44,259 nucleotides of DNA from Fibrobacter sp. (GCA_012523595.1 JAAYIG010000255.1:1-44259); one strand, 5' to 3'. Shown: positions 26,787 to 37,542, counted from the first letter of the stretch. Numbers and translations are program-made. Notes: generated from the letters alone by a model not told the origin.

Positions 26787-27305
26787 ATGGAAGCTGTTCA
26801 TAGAGAGACTTATTACCTGCATCCCGGATATATTTACATTTCAAGACAGCAGGAGACCATACAGACTGTTCTTGGCAGTTGTGTAGCAGTTTGTTTATGG
26901 GATCAGAGCCAGAAATGCGGCGGCATGAACCATTTCCTGTATCCTGTAACCAGAGAAGCTGCAAATGCAACTCCCCGATTTGGAAATGTAGCGATTCTGA
27001 CATTAATAAAGATGATGAATGAGGAAGGCTGCAAAAGTGAAGATCTGAAGGCCCATATTCTTGGCGGCGGCCATCCGGAGGGAGTAACCGGGGAGAACCT
27101 TGGAGATCAGAATGTAAAGATTGCACGTGAGATTCTCAAGAACAAAGGAATCTCGATCATAGCCGAGGATGCAGGCGGAAGTGTGGGCCGTAAGATAGCT
27201 TTTGATGTAATTACAGGACATGTGGCAGTTCTTAAAGTGCACAAGGTAAGAAAAGAAGACTGGCATACAGAGGAATACATGAAAACTCCTTATGAAGGGA
27301 GATGA
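26787..27305 (+). CDS. cheD: Chemoreceptor glutamine deamidase CheD (first copy)
   Basis: 172 residues. The CheD signature TVLGSCVAVCLWD contains the catalytic Cys32, and GGMNHFLYP contains His49, at the 17-residue separation known from Thermotoga CheD (Cys27, His44). CheD deamidates glutamines in methyl-accepting chemotaxis proteins and interacts with the CheC/CheX/FliY phosphatase family. It begins 55 bases after cheA. The C-terminal part (ILGGGHPEGVTGENLG, then EDAGGSVGRKIAFDV) matches the family. Confidence 0.92.
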   Translation: MEAVHRETYYLHPGYIYISRQQETIQTVLGSCVAVCLWDQSQKCGGMNHFLYPVTREAANATPRFGNVAILTLIKMMNEEGCKSEDLKAHILGGGHPEGVTGENLGDQNVKIAREILKNKGISIIAEDAGGSVGRKIAFDVITGHVAVLKVHKVRKEDWHTEEYMKTPYEGR

Positions 27306-27813
27306 GGGGTTCACATTGCCGGAGAACACTAAACGCTCAAATCTGATAGTAGGAATTTCCGATATGGTAATTTCTACTGATCCTTCTACACTACTTACCA
27401 CCTATTCACTTGGCTCCTGCCTTGGGCTCACTGTATACGATCCTGTTGCTCTTATCGGCGGGATGATTCACTGTATGCTGCCGTTATCAAGTTTAGATCC
27501 GGCAAAAGCCAGAGAAAAACCCACGATGTTTGTGGATGTAGGTGTACCGGCACTCTTTGCGGCTTTTTTCAAAGCCGGAGGGAGCAGATCACGAATGATT
27601 GTAAAGGCAGCAGGATGCGCTCAGATACTCGATCCAAGCGGTCACTTCAGAATCGGAGAAAGGAATAAACTCGTGCTTAATAAGCTTCTCACTAAAAACA
27701 ACATAGAACTTACTTCCCAGTCCACAGGCGGTTCGGTTTCACGTACAATGCAGCTTGAGATAAGTACCGGACGAACAACCATCAAATCACCCGGAATAGT
27801 GGTTGAGATTTGA
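27292..27813 (+). CDS. cheD: Chemoreceptor glutamine deamidase CheD (second copy)
   Basis: 173 residues. Cys43 in YSLGSCLGLTVYD and His60 in GGMIHCMLP keep the CheD catalytic pair with the same 17-residue separation; Thr37, six residues before the Cys, matches the third catalytic position. It shares the fold but little sequence with the preceding copy, so the two are old paralogues. The start ATG overlaps the upstream cheD by 14 bases, implying coupled translation. The pair may deamidate different receptors, or one may be mainly a CheX partner. Confidence 0.9.
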   Translation: MKGDEGFTLPENTKRSNLIVGISDMVISTDPSTLLTTYSLGSCLGLTVYDPVALIGGMIHCMLPLSSLDPAKAREKPTMFVDVGVPALFAAFFKAGGSRSRMIVKAAGCAQILDPSGHFRIGERNKLVLNKLLTKNNIELTSQSTGGSVSRTMQLEISTGRTTIKSPGIVVEI

Positions 27814-27942
27814 TCAGCCGGCGCCTGGAACGCAAAGAGGGACTCCAATCTGACAAAACCCCTGGAGGTATTTCTCTATTTTGTTTTTTTCAGACACTTA
27901 TCCCTTACCAATAGAATTTGCCGACATCTACACAATTGTTGC

Positions 27943-27971
27943 TTGACAATGATTTGTTTCTGCGATAGAAT
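27943..27971 (+). promoter_or_regulatory. Sigma-70 promoter P1 upstream of cheW
   Basis: TTGACA (27943-27948), 17 bases, TAGAAT (27966-27971). It lies in the 405-base gap between cheD and cheW (27814-28218), which holds no gene that can be supported. Confidence 0.7.
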
Positions 27972-28023
27972 GTTTTTCTGTTAGTTAATGAATCATCAGG
28001 AGTTTTCAAAGCCTGATTTCATC

Positions 28024-28052
28024 TTGACTTGCAACCTGTGAAGGGGTATAAT
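28024..28052 (+). promoter_or_regulatory. Sigma-70 promoter P2 upstream of cheW
   Basis: TTGACT (28024-28029), 17 bases, TATAAT (28047-28052), 81 bases downstream of P1 in the same orientation. The leader would be about 160 bases. Confidence 0.75.
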
Positions 28053-28218
28053 CTTAATATTATTTACGTGTTTGTTGTCTTATTTGATATGAAATATGGA
28101 TCAATTACCGGAAACCGGCAAGAATCATCAGACCCCGTAAACAACCCCATCAAAAAAAGTTCTGATCTGATTTCTGCGAAACTGTTATCCTTTACTAATA
28201 ATCATCAGAGGAGAAAAG

Positions 28219-28737
28219 ATGGCTGAATCTGGCCAGTTAGCAAATGACATAAGCGGGCTCGCAGGTAAATATCTCACTTTCCGACTTCAAAATGAAGAGT
28301 ACGGACTGGAGATACTCAAGGTGAGGGAAATCATTGGTATGATGTCAATAACCAGGATACCCCGTACACCTGAATTTGTGCGGGGAGTGATTAACCTCCG
28401 CGGCAAAGTCATACCGGTTATTGATCTGCGTAAAAAATTCGGAATGGAAGACATCGCTGACACAGAAGAAACATGTATCATTGTTGTTGATGTAAAGCAT
28501 GGCACAGATACCCTGCAGATAGGTATTCTTGTCGATTCAGTATCTGAGGTGCTGGATATAAAGGTCGATAATATCGAGGGTACGCCGTCTTTTGGAACAA
28601 ATCTGGATACTGATTTTATCCTGGGTATGGCAAAAGCGAAGGGATCTGTTAAAATTCTGCTGAATATCGAGCGGGTTCTTTCCCGCAGTGAATTGACAGC
28701 GGTTTCCGGAACTCTATCTGAAGATGAAAACAAATAG
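28219..28737 (+). CDS. cheW: Chemotaxis coupling protein CheW
   Basis: 172 residues, a single CheW domain: [50 protein letters not shown], and [23 protein letters not shown], each matching the family in order. It bridges receptors and CheA. A strong GAGGAG ribosome-binding site precedes the ATG. First gene of the cheW-mcp-cheR-cheB-cheX-cheY group, with two promoters upstream. Unlike the CZB version at the start of the locus it is unmodified. Confidence 0.95.
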   Translation: MAESGQLANDISGLAGKYLTFRLQNEEYGLEILKVREIIGMMSITRIPRTPEFVRGVINLRGKVIPVIDLRKKFGMEDIADTEETCIIVVDVKHGTDTLQIGILVDSVSEVLDIKVDNIEGTPSFGTNLDTDFILGMAKAKGSVKILLNIERVLSRSELTAVSGTLSEDENK

Positions 28738-28760
28738 AAACATTTACAAGGGGTATTAAA

Positions 28761-30743
28761 ATGCTGAACAGATTGAAGATTGGGCAGAAATTAATCACCG
28801 GTTTTATGGTCATGGCTTTACTTTCAGGAATAATAGGTTTTACCGGATATCTGGCCATCAGGGATCTTGGCAACTTTCGTCTTCCCGGTATCGAATCGCT
28901 CTCTACAATTAAAGAGTGCCTCAACAGGGTGATTACCGGAGAAAGAGGACTCTTAATATCGATGATTTTTGAGGATGAATCCTTGCGAACGGAACAATAT
29001 GACTGGATTAGTAAAGCATTCGAAGAGGCGGAAGTCTGGTATAAAAAATATGATAAGATGAAAAAGACCAGAGAAGATGCAGAATTATGGAATAATTTTA
29101 GGCAGAAATGGGAAGAGTGGAAGACACAGCATTCAGATTTCATGAATGCTGCGAAAGCTAAAGAATCTGCAATGAACATTAAAAATGATTCTCTTACAGA
29201 GCTCTACGATGAGGAAATGGACCTTAGAAGCCTCCAGTCCCGTAAAGGTTTCTATGCTGCATACGACGTACTCAGCAAACTGGTTGATTTGAATTCAGAG
29301 ATGGCTCAGAGTACCGCATATAAAACCAGAATGTTCATGCTCATTATCAGTCTTCTGGGTCTAATCCTGGCAATTACAATCGGCCTGTCCTTTTCAAAGT
29401 CCATTACAAACCCCCTTTCCCGCACCGTTACAATGATCCAGGAGATGGGGAAAGGACACCTGGATATGAGGCTGAAGATAGATCGTGGGGATGAGATAGG
29501 CATAATGGCAGACACTTTGGATGCATTCGCAAATGATCTTCAGAGCACGGTTATCGGCAGCATGAAAAAGATTGCCGATGGAGACCTGAATCTCAATATA
29601 GTCCCCAAAGATGACAAGGATGAAATCTCTCCGGCATTGAAACAGACAGTTGAGACCCTGAGAAGTCTTATCATAGAAGACGGTGGTGTAGTGCTGCAGG
29701 CTGCAGCAAATAAAGACCTTTCAAAACGACTGCATAAGACATACAGCGGTGATTTTGAAAAGATGAAAAGCAACATCAACACTGTAATAGAAAACCTCGA
29801 ACTGGCTGTAAACCAGGTTTCTGAAGCAGTGGAGCAGGTCACGGCAGCAAGCGGCCAGATCTCAAGCGGATCTCAGAGTCTCGCAGAAGGCGCTAACGAA
29901 CAGGCAAGCTCCCTGGAAGAGATTTCCTCTTCACTGGAAGAAATGTCCTCCATGACAAAGCAGAATGCTGAAAACGCCACTCAGGCAAGAAATCTTGCAG
30001 GTGAAGCAAAGCTGTCTGCTAACGAAGGCAATGACGCAATGGTGCACATGTCAAATGCCATTGAAAAGATCAAGGTATCATCTGATAACACAGCAAAAAT
30101 CATCAAGACAATTGACGAAATCGCTTTTCAGACAAACCTTCTCGCTCTCAATGCAGCCGTTGAAGCTGCACGGGCGGGTGAAGCAGGTAAAGGGTTTGCC
30201 GTTGTGGCAGAGGAAGTCAGAAATCTGGCTATGAGAAGTGCCGAGGCAGCAAAGAATACTGCCAATATGATAGAGGAATCAGTAAAGAATGCCGAGGGTG
30301 GTGTAAAGATAACCGAGGATGTGGCGGAGATTCTCAATCAGATAGTTGATCGTACAAATAAAGTAAATGATCTGATCGCCGAGATTGCAGCAGCCAGCAA
30401 CGAACAGTCTCAGGGCATTGAACAGATCAATACTGCTGTAGCACAGATGAATAAGGTCACACAGGCCAACGCATCCAATTCCGAAGAGTCAGCCAGTGCC
30501 GCTGAAGAGCTCAGTAATCAGGCAGAGGAACTGGCTATCATGGTCGGTGCGTTCAAGACATCTGACTCGGAAAACAGAATCCAGAACACAAAAACCAGAC
30601 TTGTTTCTCAGCAATATGTCGCCGCTTTGCCGGAAAGCAAAGCTCAATCAGTAATACCCAGAATGACTCCACGGGGAAGCAGTAAAGCGGTTCACCCGGA
30701 AGAGATAATTCCATTGAATGAGGACGAACTGAAGGAGTTTTAA
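28761..30743 (+). CDS. Methyl-accepting chemotaxis protein with multiple HAMP-like units
   Basis: 660 residues. Membrane helix 1 is at about 12-33; a periplasmic four-helix-bundle-type sensor (about 34-187) contains [12 protein letters not shown], typical of the MCP four-helix family; helix 2 is at about 190-211. A HAMP domain follows (about 212-262, ITNPLSRTV ... [10 protein letters not shown]), then one or two further HAMP-like units (263-350, e.g. [14 protein letters not shown]). The cytoplasmic signalling domain has the conserved tip [20 protein letters not shown] at about 451-470. Heptad helices carry Q/E-rich methylation sites for CheR/CheB/CheD. No terminal NWETF-type CheR tether is seen. 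It lies between cheW and cheR. Confidence 0.95.
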   Translation: MLNRLKIGQKLITGFMVMALLSGIIGFTGYLAIRDLGNFRLPGIESLSTIKECLNRVITGERGLLISMIFEDESLRTEQYDWISKAFEEAEVWYKKYDKMKKTREDAELWNNFRQKWEEWKTQHSDFMNAAKAKESAMNIKNDSLTELYDEEMDLRSLQSRKGFYAAYDVLSKLVDLNSEMAQSTAYKTRMFMLIISLLGLILAITIGLSFSKSITNPLSRTVTMIQEMGKGHLDMRLKIDRGDEIGIMADTLDAFANDLQSTVIGSMKKIADGDLNLNIVPKDDKDEISPALKQTVETLRSLIIEDGGVVLQAAANKDLSKRLHKTYSGDFEKMKSNINTVIENLELAVNQVSEAVEQVTAASGQISSGSQSLAEGANEQASSLEEISSSLEEMSSMTKQNAENATQARNLAGEAKLSANEGNDAMVHMSNAIEKIKVSSDNTAKIIKTIDEIAFQTNLLALNAAVEAARAGEAGKGFAVVAEEVRNLAMRSAEAAKNTANMIEESVKNAEGGVKITEDVAEILNQIVDRTNKVNDLIAEIAAASNEQSQGIEQINTAVAQMNKVTQANASNSEESASAAEELSNQAEELAIMVGAFKTSDSENRIQNTKTRLVSQQYVAALPESKAQSVIPRMTPRGSSKAVHPEEIIPLNEDELKEF

Positions 30744-30803
30744 ACCGGTCAGGGAAACACATGACAAGATAATACCAAAAAGTGTAAAGTTTCTTTAGAG
30801 TAA

Positions 30804-31610
30804 ATGGACAAAAAAACATTCGATGAATTCCGGCGCGTAGTCTATGAGAAAAGCGGCATTACCCTGCATGAGGGCAAGGAGGCTCTTGTTGCTGCAAGAA
30901 CAGGTAAGCGCATGCGTGCACTTGGAATAGAAAATCACAGACAATACCTTGATTATATACTTCATGACCGGACCGGATCTGAAGTGATTCAACTGCTGGA
31001 TGTGATTTCTACCAATGTAACCCATTTTTTCAGGGAATCTACGCATTTCAATTTTCTGGGACAGCAGCTTGGAATTCTTATATCATCTGGGCAGAACAAA
31101 ATCAGAATCTGGTGTGCAGCAAGTTCAAGCGGTGAAGAGCCATACAGCATTGCAATGACATTCCTGGAAAACTGCAACGGGTTCAGAGGCGACATGCGCA
31201 TACTTGCTACAGATATCTCTACAAAAGTGCTCACAACCGCCATAAGGGGTTTTTACTCCAAAGAAAAAACCAAAGATATTCCGCCACTTCTAAAGGACCG
31301 ATATTTCGAGCCTGCCAAAGTGGATAATACAGATGGTTACCTGGTACGGAAAAGTGTCAGAGATATGATAACCTTTTCACGTCTGAATCTCTCTGCCCCG
31401 CCATTTCCCATGCACGGCCCGTTTGACTTTATCTTCTGCCGCAATGTCATGATCTACTTTGACAATGAAGTGCGAAGAAAGCTGATTGTGGAGATTCACA
31501 GACTTCTTAAACCGGGAGGATTCCTGATCGTGGGGCATGCAGAGAGTCTGACTGGTTTTCAAACACAATTAAAGAGTGTTAAACCTTCTGTTTATATCAA
31601 GGAGAAATAG
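30804..31610 (+). CDS. cheR: Chemotaxis protein methyltransferase CheR
   Basis: 268 residues. N-terminal CheR helical domain (YEKSGITLHEGKEALVAART), then the SAM-dependent methyltransferase domain: NVTHFFRES, the SAM-binding WCAASSSGEEPYSIAM (103-118), ILATDIST, and FIFCRNVMIYFDNEVRRKL. It methylates receptor glutamates with SAM. It lies 60 bases after the receptor gene and 58 before cheB. Confidence 0.96.
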   Translation: MDKKTFDEFRRVVYEKSGITLHEGKEALVAARTGKRMRALGIENHRQYLDYILHDRTGSEVIQLLDVISTNVTHFFRESTHFNFLGQQLGILISSGQNKIRIWCAASSSGEEPYSIAMTFLENCNGFRGDMRILATDISTKVLTTAIRGFYSKEKTKDIPPLLKDRYFEPAKVDNTDGYLVRKSVRDMITFSRLNLSAPPFPMHGPFDFIFCRNVMIYFDNEVRRKLIVEIHRLLKPGGFLIVGHAESLTGFQTQLKSVKPSVYIKEK

Positions 31611-31668
31611 AGTACTGCGGCCCATCATGAGTAATATTTTGAACTGAGCATTTATGGAAAAGGCGTAA

Positions 31669-32697
<1,029 letters not shown>

Positions 32698-32759
32698 AAG
32701 TATGATATGATAGATAACTGATTGAGAATTACCACTTATAAAGAAAGAGAGGCAGCATA

Positions 32760-33218
32760 GTGGATGTCCGTTATGTAAATCCATTCATTCTTTCAACAAT
32801 TGAGACATTCAATATTATGCTCAAGCTCAAAGTCACTCCGGGTAAACCGCAGCTGAAAATGGACCCTTTCCCGACACATGATATCTCCGGTATTATCGGA
32901 ATATCAGGAGACGCTGTTGGTACTATAGCCATCAGCTATCCAAGAATTGTCGCACTGAAGACAGTATCCAGATTTCTTGATGCTGAATTCAAAATTTTTG
33001 ACTATGCTGTCACGGATGCAATTGGTGAGATCACCAATATCATAGCCGGAAGCGCAAAAAAGGATCTTGGCGGACTGAATGTCCAGATATCTCTTCCCAA
33101 TGTGGTGATCGGAAGAAACCACAGGCTGGTAGGTCCTAAAAACGCGCAGAATATTCTGGTACCGCTTCAGTCTGAACTTGGTTCAATGTACCTTGAGGTA
33201 AGCTTGAAAACACCCTGA
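32760..33218 (+). CDS. cheX: CheY-P phosphatase CheX
   Basis: 152 residues, typical length. The diagnostic CheX/CheC helix DAIGEITNIIAGSAKK carries Glu90 and Asn93, the residues that dephosphorylate CheY-P, and ISGDAVGTIAISY and SELGSMYLEVSL match the flanking strands. The start is GTG at 32760 with GAGAGG upstream. It is the only CheY phosphatase visible here: no CheZ or CheC. CheX acts as a dimer in Borrelia and Thermotoga. Confidence 0.9.
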   Translation: MDVRYVNPFILSTIETFNIMLKLKVTPGKPQLKMDPFPTHDISGIIGISGDAVGTIAISYPRIVALKTVSRFLDAEFKIFDYAVTDAIGEITNIIAGSAKKDLGGLNVQISLPNVVIGRNHRLVGPKNAQNILVPLQSELGSMYLEVSLKTP

Positions 33219-33258
33219 ACAATTATAAATATTTGCAATTTAAAAGGAATGTGATTGT

Positions 33259-33627
33259 ATGACAAACATTATGCTCGTAGATGACTCAACCACACTCAGG
33301 CGTATTCAGCGGAACATCATCGAAAAACTCATGTCATGTACAATTGTCGAAGCCTCAGACGGTAAAGACGCAATAGAAAAGCTTAAAAACTTCAAGCCGG
33401 ATTTGTTTTTCCTTGATGTAAACATGCCGAATATGGATGGAATCAGTCTACTTAAACACCTCCGGAGCAACGCACAATACGCAAGTTCCAAAATTGTGAT
33501 GTGCACAAGTGAATCAGAAAAAACAAAAATAATCGAGACAATCAAACTAGGAGCAAACAGTTATATAGTGAAGCCATTCTCTCCTGAGACACTTGAGCAG
33601 AAACTTAAAGATCTCAAGGTTATCTGA
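33259..33627 (+). CDS. cheY: Chemotaxis response regulator CheY
   Basis: 122 residues, a single receiver domain. Asp8 and Asp9, the phosphorylated Asp53 (FFLDVNMPNMDG), Thr83 and Lys105 (VKPF) are all in place. It carries the signal from CheA to the flagellar switch. It follows cheX by 40 bases and ends the chemotaxis locus. No terminator hairpin is evident after it. Confidence 0.93.
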   Translation: MTNIMLVDDSTTLRRIQRNIIEKLMSCTIVEASDGKDAIEKLKNFKPDLFFLDVNMPNMDGISLLKHLRSNAQYASSKIVMCTSESEKTKIIETIKLGANSYIVKPFSPETLEQKLKDLKVI

Positions 33628-33964
33628 ATCTGGTACTCGATCTCTATCTGCCTGGTGCTTCCACAAGTGATACTGACTTTGCAAGAAGTAAATGATGATC
33701 GGGGAGTATAATTATTGCCTGATATTGTTTTGCAAATCAGCGATCTCAAGTATTATTCTTTTTTATTCAGAATTGCCTGCAAAAAGCATCTCGGTATATT
33801 ATTTCGAGGAGTATTCTTTTCCTGTAACAACGGTACCATGCCCCTACCCTGTTCTGTCCACTAATTGCCTCATTCCGACAATGCACCGGGATCATAAGAT
33901 GACACTCCCGTTCTGATATGTCTGAAACAGGATTGGAAATAATTACATTTGGAATACAGATGTA

Positions 33965-33994
33965 TTGACTTATAAAATCAATTATAATTATAAT
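33965..33994 (+). promoter_or_regulatory. Sigma-70 promoter before the lipoprotein gene
   Basis: TTGACT (33965-33970), 18 bases, TATAAT (33989-33994), in very AT-rich DNA. The start would be near 34001, about 73 bases before the ATG at 34074. The remainder of the gap 33628-34073 contains no gene that can be supported. Confidence 0.6.
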
Positions 33995-34073
33995 ATTCTG
34001 AAAAAAATATACTGCACTGTTTACAACGTAATTGCTCATCCTTAATATTTACCTTCATAAAGGGGGCCTGGAA

Positions 34074-34741
34074 ATGTCTTTAAAAAAAACACGCTCTGAT
34101 GTTTGTATTTGTATCAGGTTTACTGTTATCGATGACTGGCTGCTTTCCCACAAATACAGAAAAGGATAACGGTGATACAAATCCGACTGATATTTCAGAC
34201 AAGCTGATCAACAATGATGATCCGACAGATCTCCCGGATGATGTTGATCCCAAAGCAGATATTTCCGATGGCGGCATAGATTCAATGTTTAACGTCCTGA
34301 TTTCGCGTGTAGAAAGTCTCGAAAGCACTGAAAGCCCTTCAGATTTCTACAAAGTTGATTTTTCATCTCTCCGCCGCGGATTCGCATCTGCTATTGTCAG
34401 CAAACCATCACATGTAAAGGCTAATATCGGTTTTATTGTCTCAACTGTCCTGTCTCTGAATGCAAATCCGGACCTTCAGAAGATGATCGATACCCGTTTA
34501 TAGCAAACCTCTTCATACTACTGCATTTGATTTCCGCTTTCTGCTCTTTACTCCTTCACTGAGTGTATGCATGTCTGTCGGGCCGCTTGATATGGTTCTT
34601 TCTGCAGTTCAGCGGATTCCTATTGTACTTTCCAGTTCCCAATCAGATTCTGAGCCCACCGGTTCTGAAAGTGGATCGGGTCCAAAAAACGAGTATTCAG
34701 GCGGAACAACAGTAAAAGTATCATTTACCTGGAATATGTGA
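34074..34741 (+). pseudogene. Lipoprotein gene with two apparent frameshifts
   Basis: AAAGGGGG lies 7-8 bases before an ATG at 34074, which reads MSLKK and then meets an A8 run (34082-34089). Removing one A from the run joins this start to the frame at 34099 and gives a complete lipoprotein signal, MSLKKHALMFVFVSGLLLSMTGC. That frame continues to 34503 through an Asp-rich stretch. From about 34490 another frame, free of stops for 80 codons, runs to the TGA at 34741 (SVGPLDMVLSAVQRI ... VKVSFTWNM), which may be its continuation after a second shift. As written, the only complete product with a lipobox would start at 34099 (134 residues). Decay, phase variation, or sequencing error could all explain this. 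Family not recognised. Confidence 0.5.
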
Positions 34742-34846
34742 TTGAGGTTTTTGTGAGAACAGTACAGGCAAAATGCAGAACACAGAAGATCCAATATCTA
34801 TTTTGAAAGATTACATTTTTAGAAACCTGTCTCTGAAAGCTTATCT

Positions 34847-35680
34847 ATGATTCATGAAATTTCTCCGCACCGATTCAACAACCATTATCTCCCGGGAAGA
34901 AAAATTGGAGAGGAAGACTTTATTCTTCACTATGAAGGAAGTTCAGTTTTGCTTAAATCCATCGATGAAAACCTGGAACTTCCACGGAAAAAGGATTTCC
35001 CGGAGATTTCGGATAAAACAGAAACCGTGTTCCTTTTTACATTTGATGACATTCCGTGTTTTCTTGTATGGGATCACCTTCAGACAGACAGTCCTTCTTT
35101 GATTTACAAAGAATTAATTTTTTTCCGGACCACCAGGCAGCAGGAGATTGCATGGATCACTCTGGCGGGATTCCATCTTATGAACTGGTACTCACAAAAC
35201 AGATTCTGCGGAAAGTGTGGAGCAAGAACGCAGTTGAAATCCGATGAAAGGGCCGTGATCTGTCCGGAATGCAGCACAGTCGTTTACCCCAGGATCTCTC
35301 CTGCAGTAATCGTGGCAATCATCTGTAATGATAAAATTCTTCTTGCACGTGGTTCAAAATCTCCTGGAAACAGGTATTCCCTTATTGCAGGATATGTCGA
35401 TGTCGGCGAAACGCTCGAGGAAGCAGTGGCGCGCGAGGTAAAAGAGGAAGTAGGGCTGGATGTAAAAAATATCCGTTATTACAAAAACCAACCATGGCCG
35501 CTTTCCGGTTCAATGATGATAGGGTTTATCGCTGAAGCCGATGATACCCAACCTGTTTTAATTGATGAGGAAGAGATTTCTGAGGCGGCATGGTTTACCA
35601 GAGGAAATCTCCCGGAGCACTCTTTCACTATTAGTATTGCTGGAGAGATGATTGACAGGTTTGATAGAATGCAATTGTGA
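34847..35680 (+). CDS. nudC: NAD+/NADH pyrophosphatase (Nudix)
   Basis: 277 residues. A zinc ribbon with Cys121, Cys124, Cys139 and Cys142, a Nudix box from Gly182 to Leu204 (G-x5-E-x7-R-E-V-K-E-E-x-G-L), and the NudC-specific motif NQPWPLSGS at 214-222 (canonical SQPWPFPxS). It hydrolyses NADH/NAD+ and removes NAD caps from RNA. Its stop is 26 bases from the end of the convergent envelope operon. Confidence 0.95.
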   Translation: MIHEISPHRFNNHYLPGRKIGEEDFILHYEGSSVLLKSIDENLELPRKKDFPEISDKTETVFLFTFDDIPCFLVWDHLQTDSPSLIYKELIFFRTTRQQEIAWITLAGFHLMNWYSQNRFCGKCGARTQLKSDERAVICPECSTVVYPRISPAVIVAIICNDKILLARGSKSPGNRYSLIAGYVDVGETLEEAVAREVKEEVGLDVKNIRYYKNQPWPLSGSMMIGFIAEADDTQPVLIDEEEISEAAWFTRGNLPEHSFTISIAGEMIDRFDRMQL

Positions 35681-35705
35681 AATAGAATTAAGGAATTAAT
35701 AAAAA

Positions 35706-37523
35706 TCAGTTCAACACCATCTCATCACTGGATATTTCCAGAAGATCAGGTTCAACATTAAACAGATATTTCACCAGTTCCTGGTTTTCAGCCTGAAGGC
35801 GTACCGCAAAACGAAAATAACCTGCTCCATCAGAGAATTTTGAACTGACATCCTTGATAAAAATTGATTTTTCCGACAATAAATATCTGCTCAGTCTATC
35901 TGCAAAAGCGACATCCCCTTTCAATCTCACCAAAAGGAAATTCGCAGCACTTCTATACACTTTGTCCACGTATGGAACCGAGGAGAGAGCAGCAGCAAAT
36001 TCAGTCCGGTCACTGATTGTCTGTTCAAAAGAACTGTTCAAAGCGATTCTGTGTTTTAAAATCAGTTCCAGATAGTGTTCTGCGATGGAGTTCATATTCC
36101 AGATTGGAATGTTCTGTTTTACATAGGAATTCATTTCCTGGTTACAGCAATAAAAATAACCCAGCCGGATCCCAGGTACACCCAGAGATTTGCTTAAACT
36201 TTTGATAACCATTATGTTTGGCAGAGGCTTCTTTTCCAATAATGTGACAACAGATGGAACTCCTGAGAATTCAATAAACGATTCATCAACCAGCACCTTT
36301 TTCTGAGGAAACCTGGCAGCAAATGAATAGATCCATTCGGTATCAAGAAGGGTTCCGGTTGGATTGTTCGGATTTACAAAGGTAATACACTCTGCATTTA
36401 TTGCTTTCTGCTCGATTTCATCAACATCAAAATCGCCATCATCTTTGTAAGTATCGAAATTGTTGAATATTCTGCTGTATTCACCAAAACTGGGATAAGG
36501 GATAAGTGCAGGAGAACTGCCGAACTTAGATCCAAGAATCGGATAGATCTGCGATGCCCCATTGAGTGCAGTCACTCTCTTTTCATCGCACAAAAGAAAC
36601 CATGCCATTTTTCTGTCAAGAAGTTCCTGCCGTGACCCGTAATTGTGCATAAGATCTGTAAGCACGTTTTTCATCTCTGAAATTATCGAAGCATTGGGGA
36701 AATGCATGTTCCGGATAAAACAGAAATCTGTAAAATGGTAATTCCAGTATCCACCAAAAGCGTGTTCAAGAATCTCTTTCCGGTTTTCATTAAAGTCAAA
36801 CTCGGCAACCTGCAGATCGTTTGGATCATCTACTTCAGACCAATTCTCCCCCTGCACTATTTCTGCATGTATCGTTTCTCTTTGCATGTAAATTAAAATG
36901 CCAAGGATCAGTTCATAATAGCAGTTACGGTCAATTACATTGGCATAATAGATAAGCAGTTTCTTGAAAGAAGTATTGCAAAATTCCATGGAAAATTTGT
37001 AAATATTAAGCGTCTTGTATTTATCAGAAAAATCGAAGGATTCTGACTGCAGATGAGGCGGGATAACGTTTGTAATCACCGAATTCTCAACAGTAACCAC
37101 AGTCCCATCCATACCGATTCTGTATTTATCAACCAGTGCAGCATTTTTGTATGGTGAATTTATCAACCTCCTGATAACTTCAGGTTGGTAGAGCAGATCA
37201 GATTCGATCAGTATAATATCGCTGTCAATATTTATGTGCTCAAAGGCAAGTGCCATAGAGTAAATGTTGTTCGTTTCGCGGTATTTTGAATTATGTATAA
37301 ATTGAAAGGACAATTGCGGGTAACACTCACGCAGATAAGCCGTCAATTCATCAGCTCTGTAGCCGGTAACCACCACAATATCTACGATACCGTTCTCAAC
37401 CAGCCCGTCAATAATTCTGCAGATAATAGTTTTTCCTGCAACCTTCAGCATTGTTTTATGGCAGGAATCTGTCAAGGGTCGCATTCTGTTTCCATATCCG
37501 GCTGCCAGTATTATCGCTTTCAT
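35706..37523 (-). CDS. Cytidylyltransferase-like / PLP aminotransferase-like fusion
   Basis: 605 residues. Residues 1-245 are a sugar-/choline-phosphate nucleotidyltransferase: AIILAAGYGNRMRPLT at the P-loop-like start, GYRADEL, ETNNIYSM, a LicC/PntC-like signature, and ENWSEVDDPNDL at the end. Residues about 250-590 are a fold-type I PLP enzyme of the HisC/CobD kind: NPNNPTGT (384-391), VDESF (Asp413) and Lys445 in SLSKSLGVPGIRLG. Related architecture is known in PntC-AEP transaminase proteins of Treponema, but that aminotransferase is class V-like. A CDP-activated amino-alcohol or aminophosphonate is a plausible product. It is the last gene of the envelope operon. Confidence 0.85.
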   Translation of the reverse strand: MKAIILAAGYGNRMRPLTDSCHKTMLKVAGKTIICRIIDGLVENGIVDIVVVTGYRADELTAYLRECYPQLSFQFIHNSKYRETNNIYSMALAFEHINIDSDIILIESDLLYQPEVIRRLINSPYKNAALVDKYRIGMDGTVVTVENSVITNVIPPHLQSESFDFSDKYKTLNIYKFSMEFCNTSFKKLLIYYANVIDRNCYYELILGILIYMQRETIHAEIVQGENWSEVDDPNDLQVAEFDFNENRKEILEHAFGGYWNYHFTDFCFIRNMHFPNASIISEMKNVLTDLMHNYGSRQELLDRKMAWFLLCDEKRVTALNGASQIYPILGSKFGSSPALIPYPSFGEYSRIFNNFDTYKDDGDFDVDEIEQKAINAECITFVNPNNPTGTLLDTEWIYSFAARFPQKKVLVDESFIEFSGVPSVVTLLEKKPLPNIMVIKSLSKSLGVPGIRLGYFYCCNQEMNSYVKQNIPIWNMNSIAEHYLELILKHRIALNSSFEQTISDRTEFAAALSSVPYVDKVYRSAANFLLVRLKGDVAFADRLSRYLLSEKSIFIKDVSSKFSDGAGYFRFAVRLQAENQELVKYLFNVEPDLLEISSDEMVLN

Positions 37524-37542
37524 AATCTGCCTTAAAATCCTT

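Noticed and set aside
27828-27850. Possible c-di-GMP-I riboswitch fragment (AACGCAAAG)
   Set aside because: Only a short match; the paired helices and tetraloop of the GEMM fold are not present.
28029-28226. 65-codon frame in the cheD-cheW gap
   Set aside because: It overlaps the P2 promoter and the cheW ribosome-binding site, and shows no protein-like pattern.
33692-33916. 74-codon frame in the gap after cheY
   Set aside because: AT-rich random-looking frame without an RBS; overlapping frames on the other strand are equally open.
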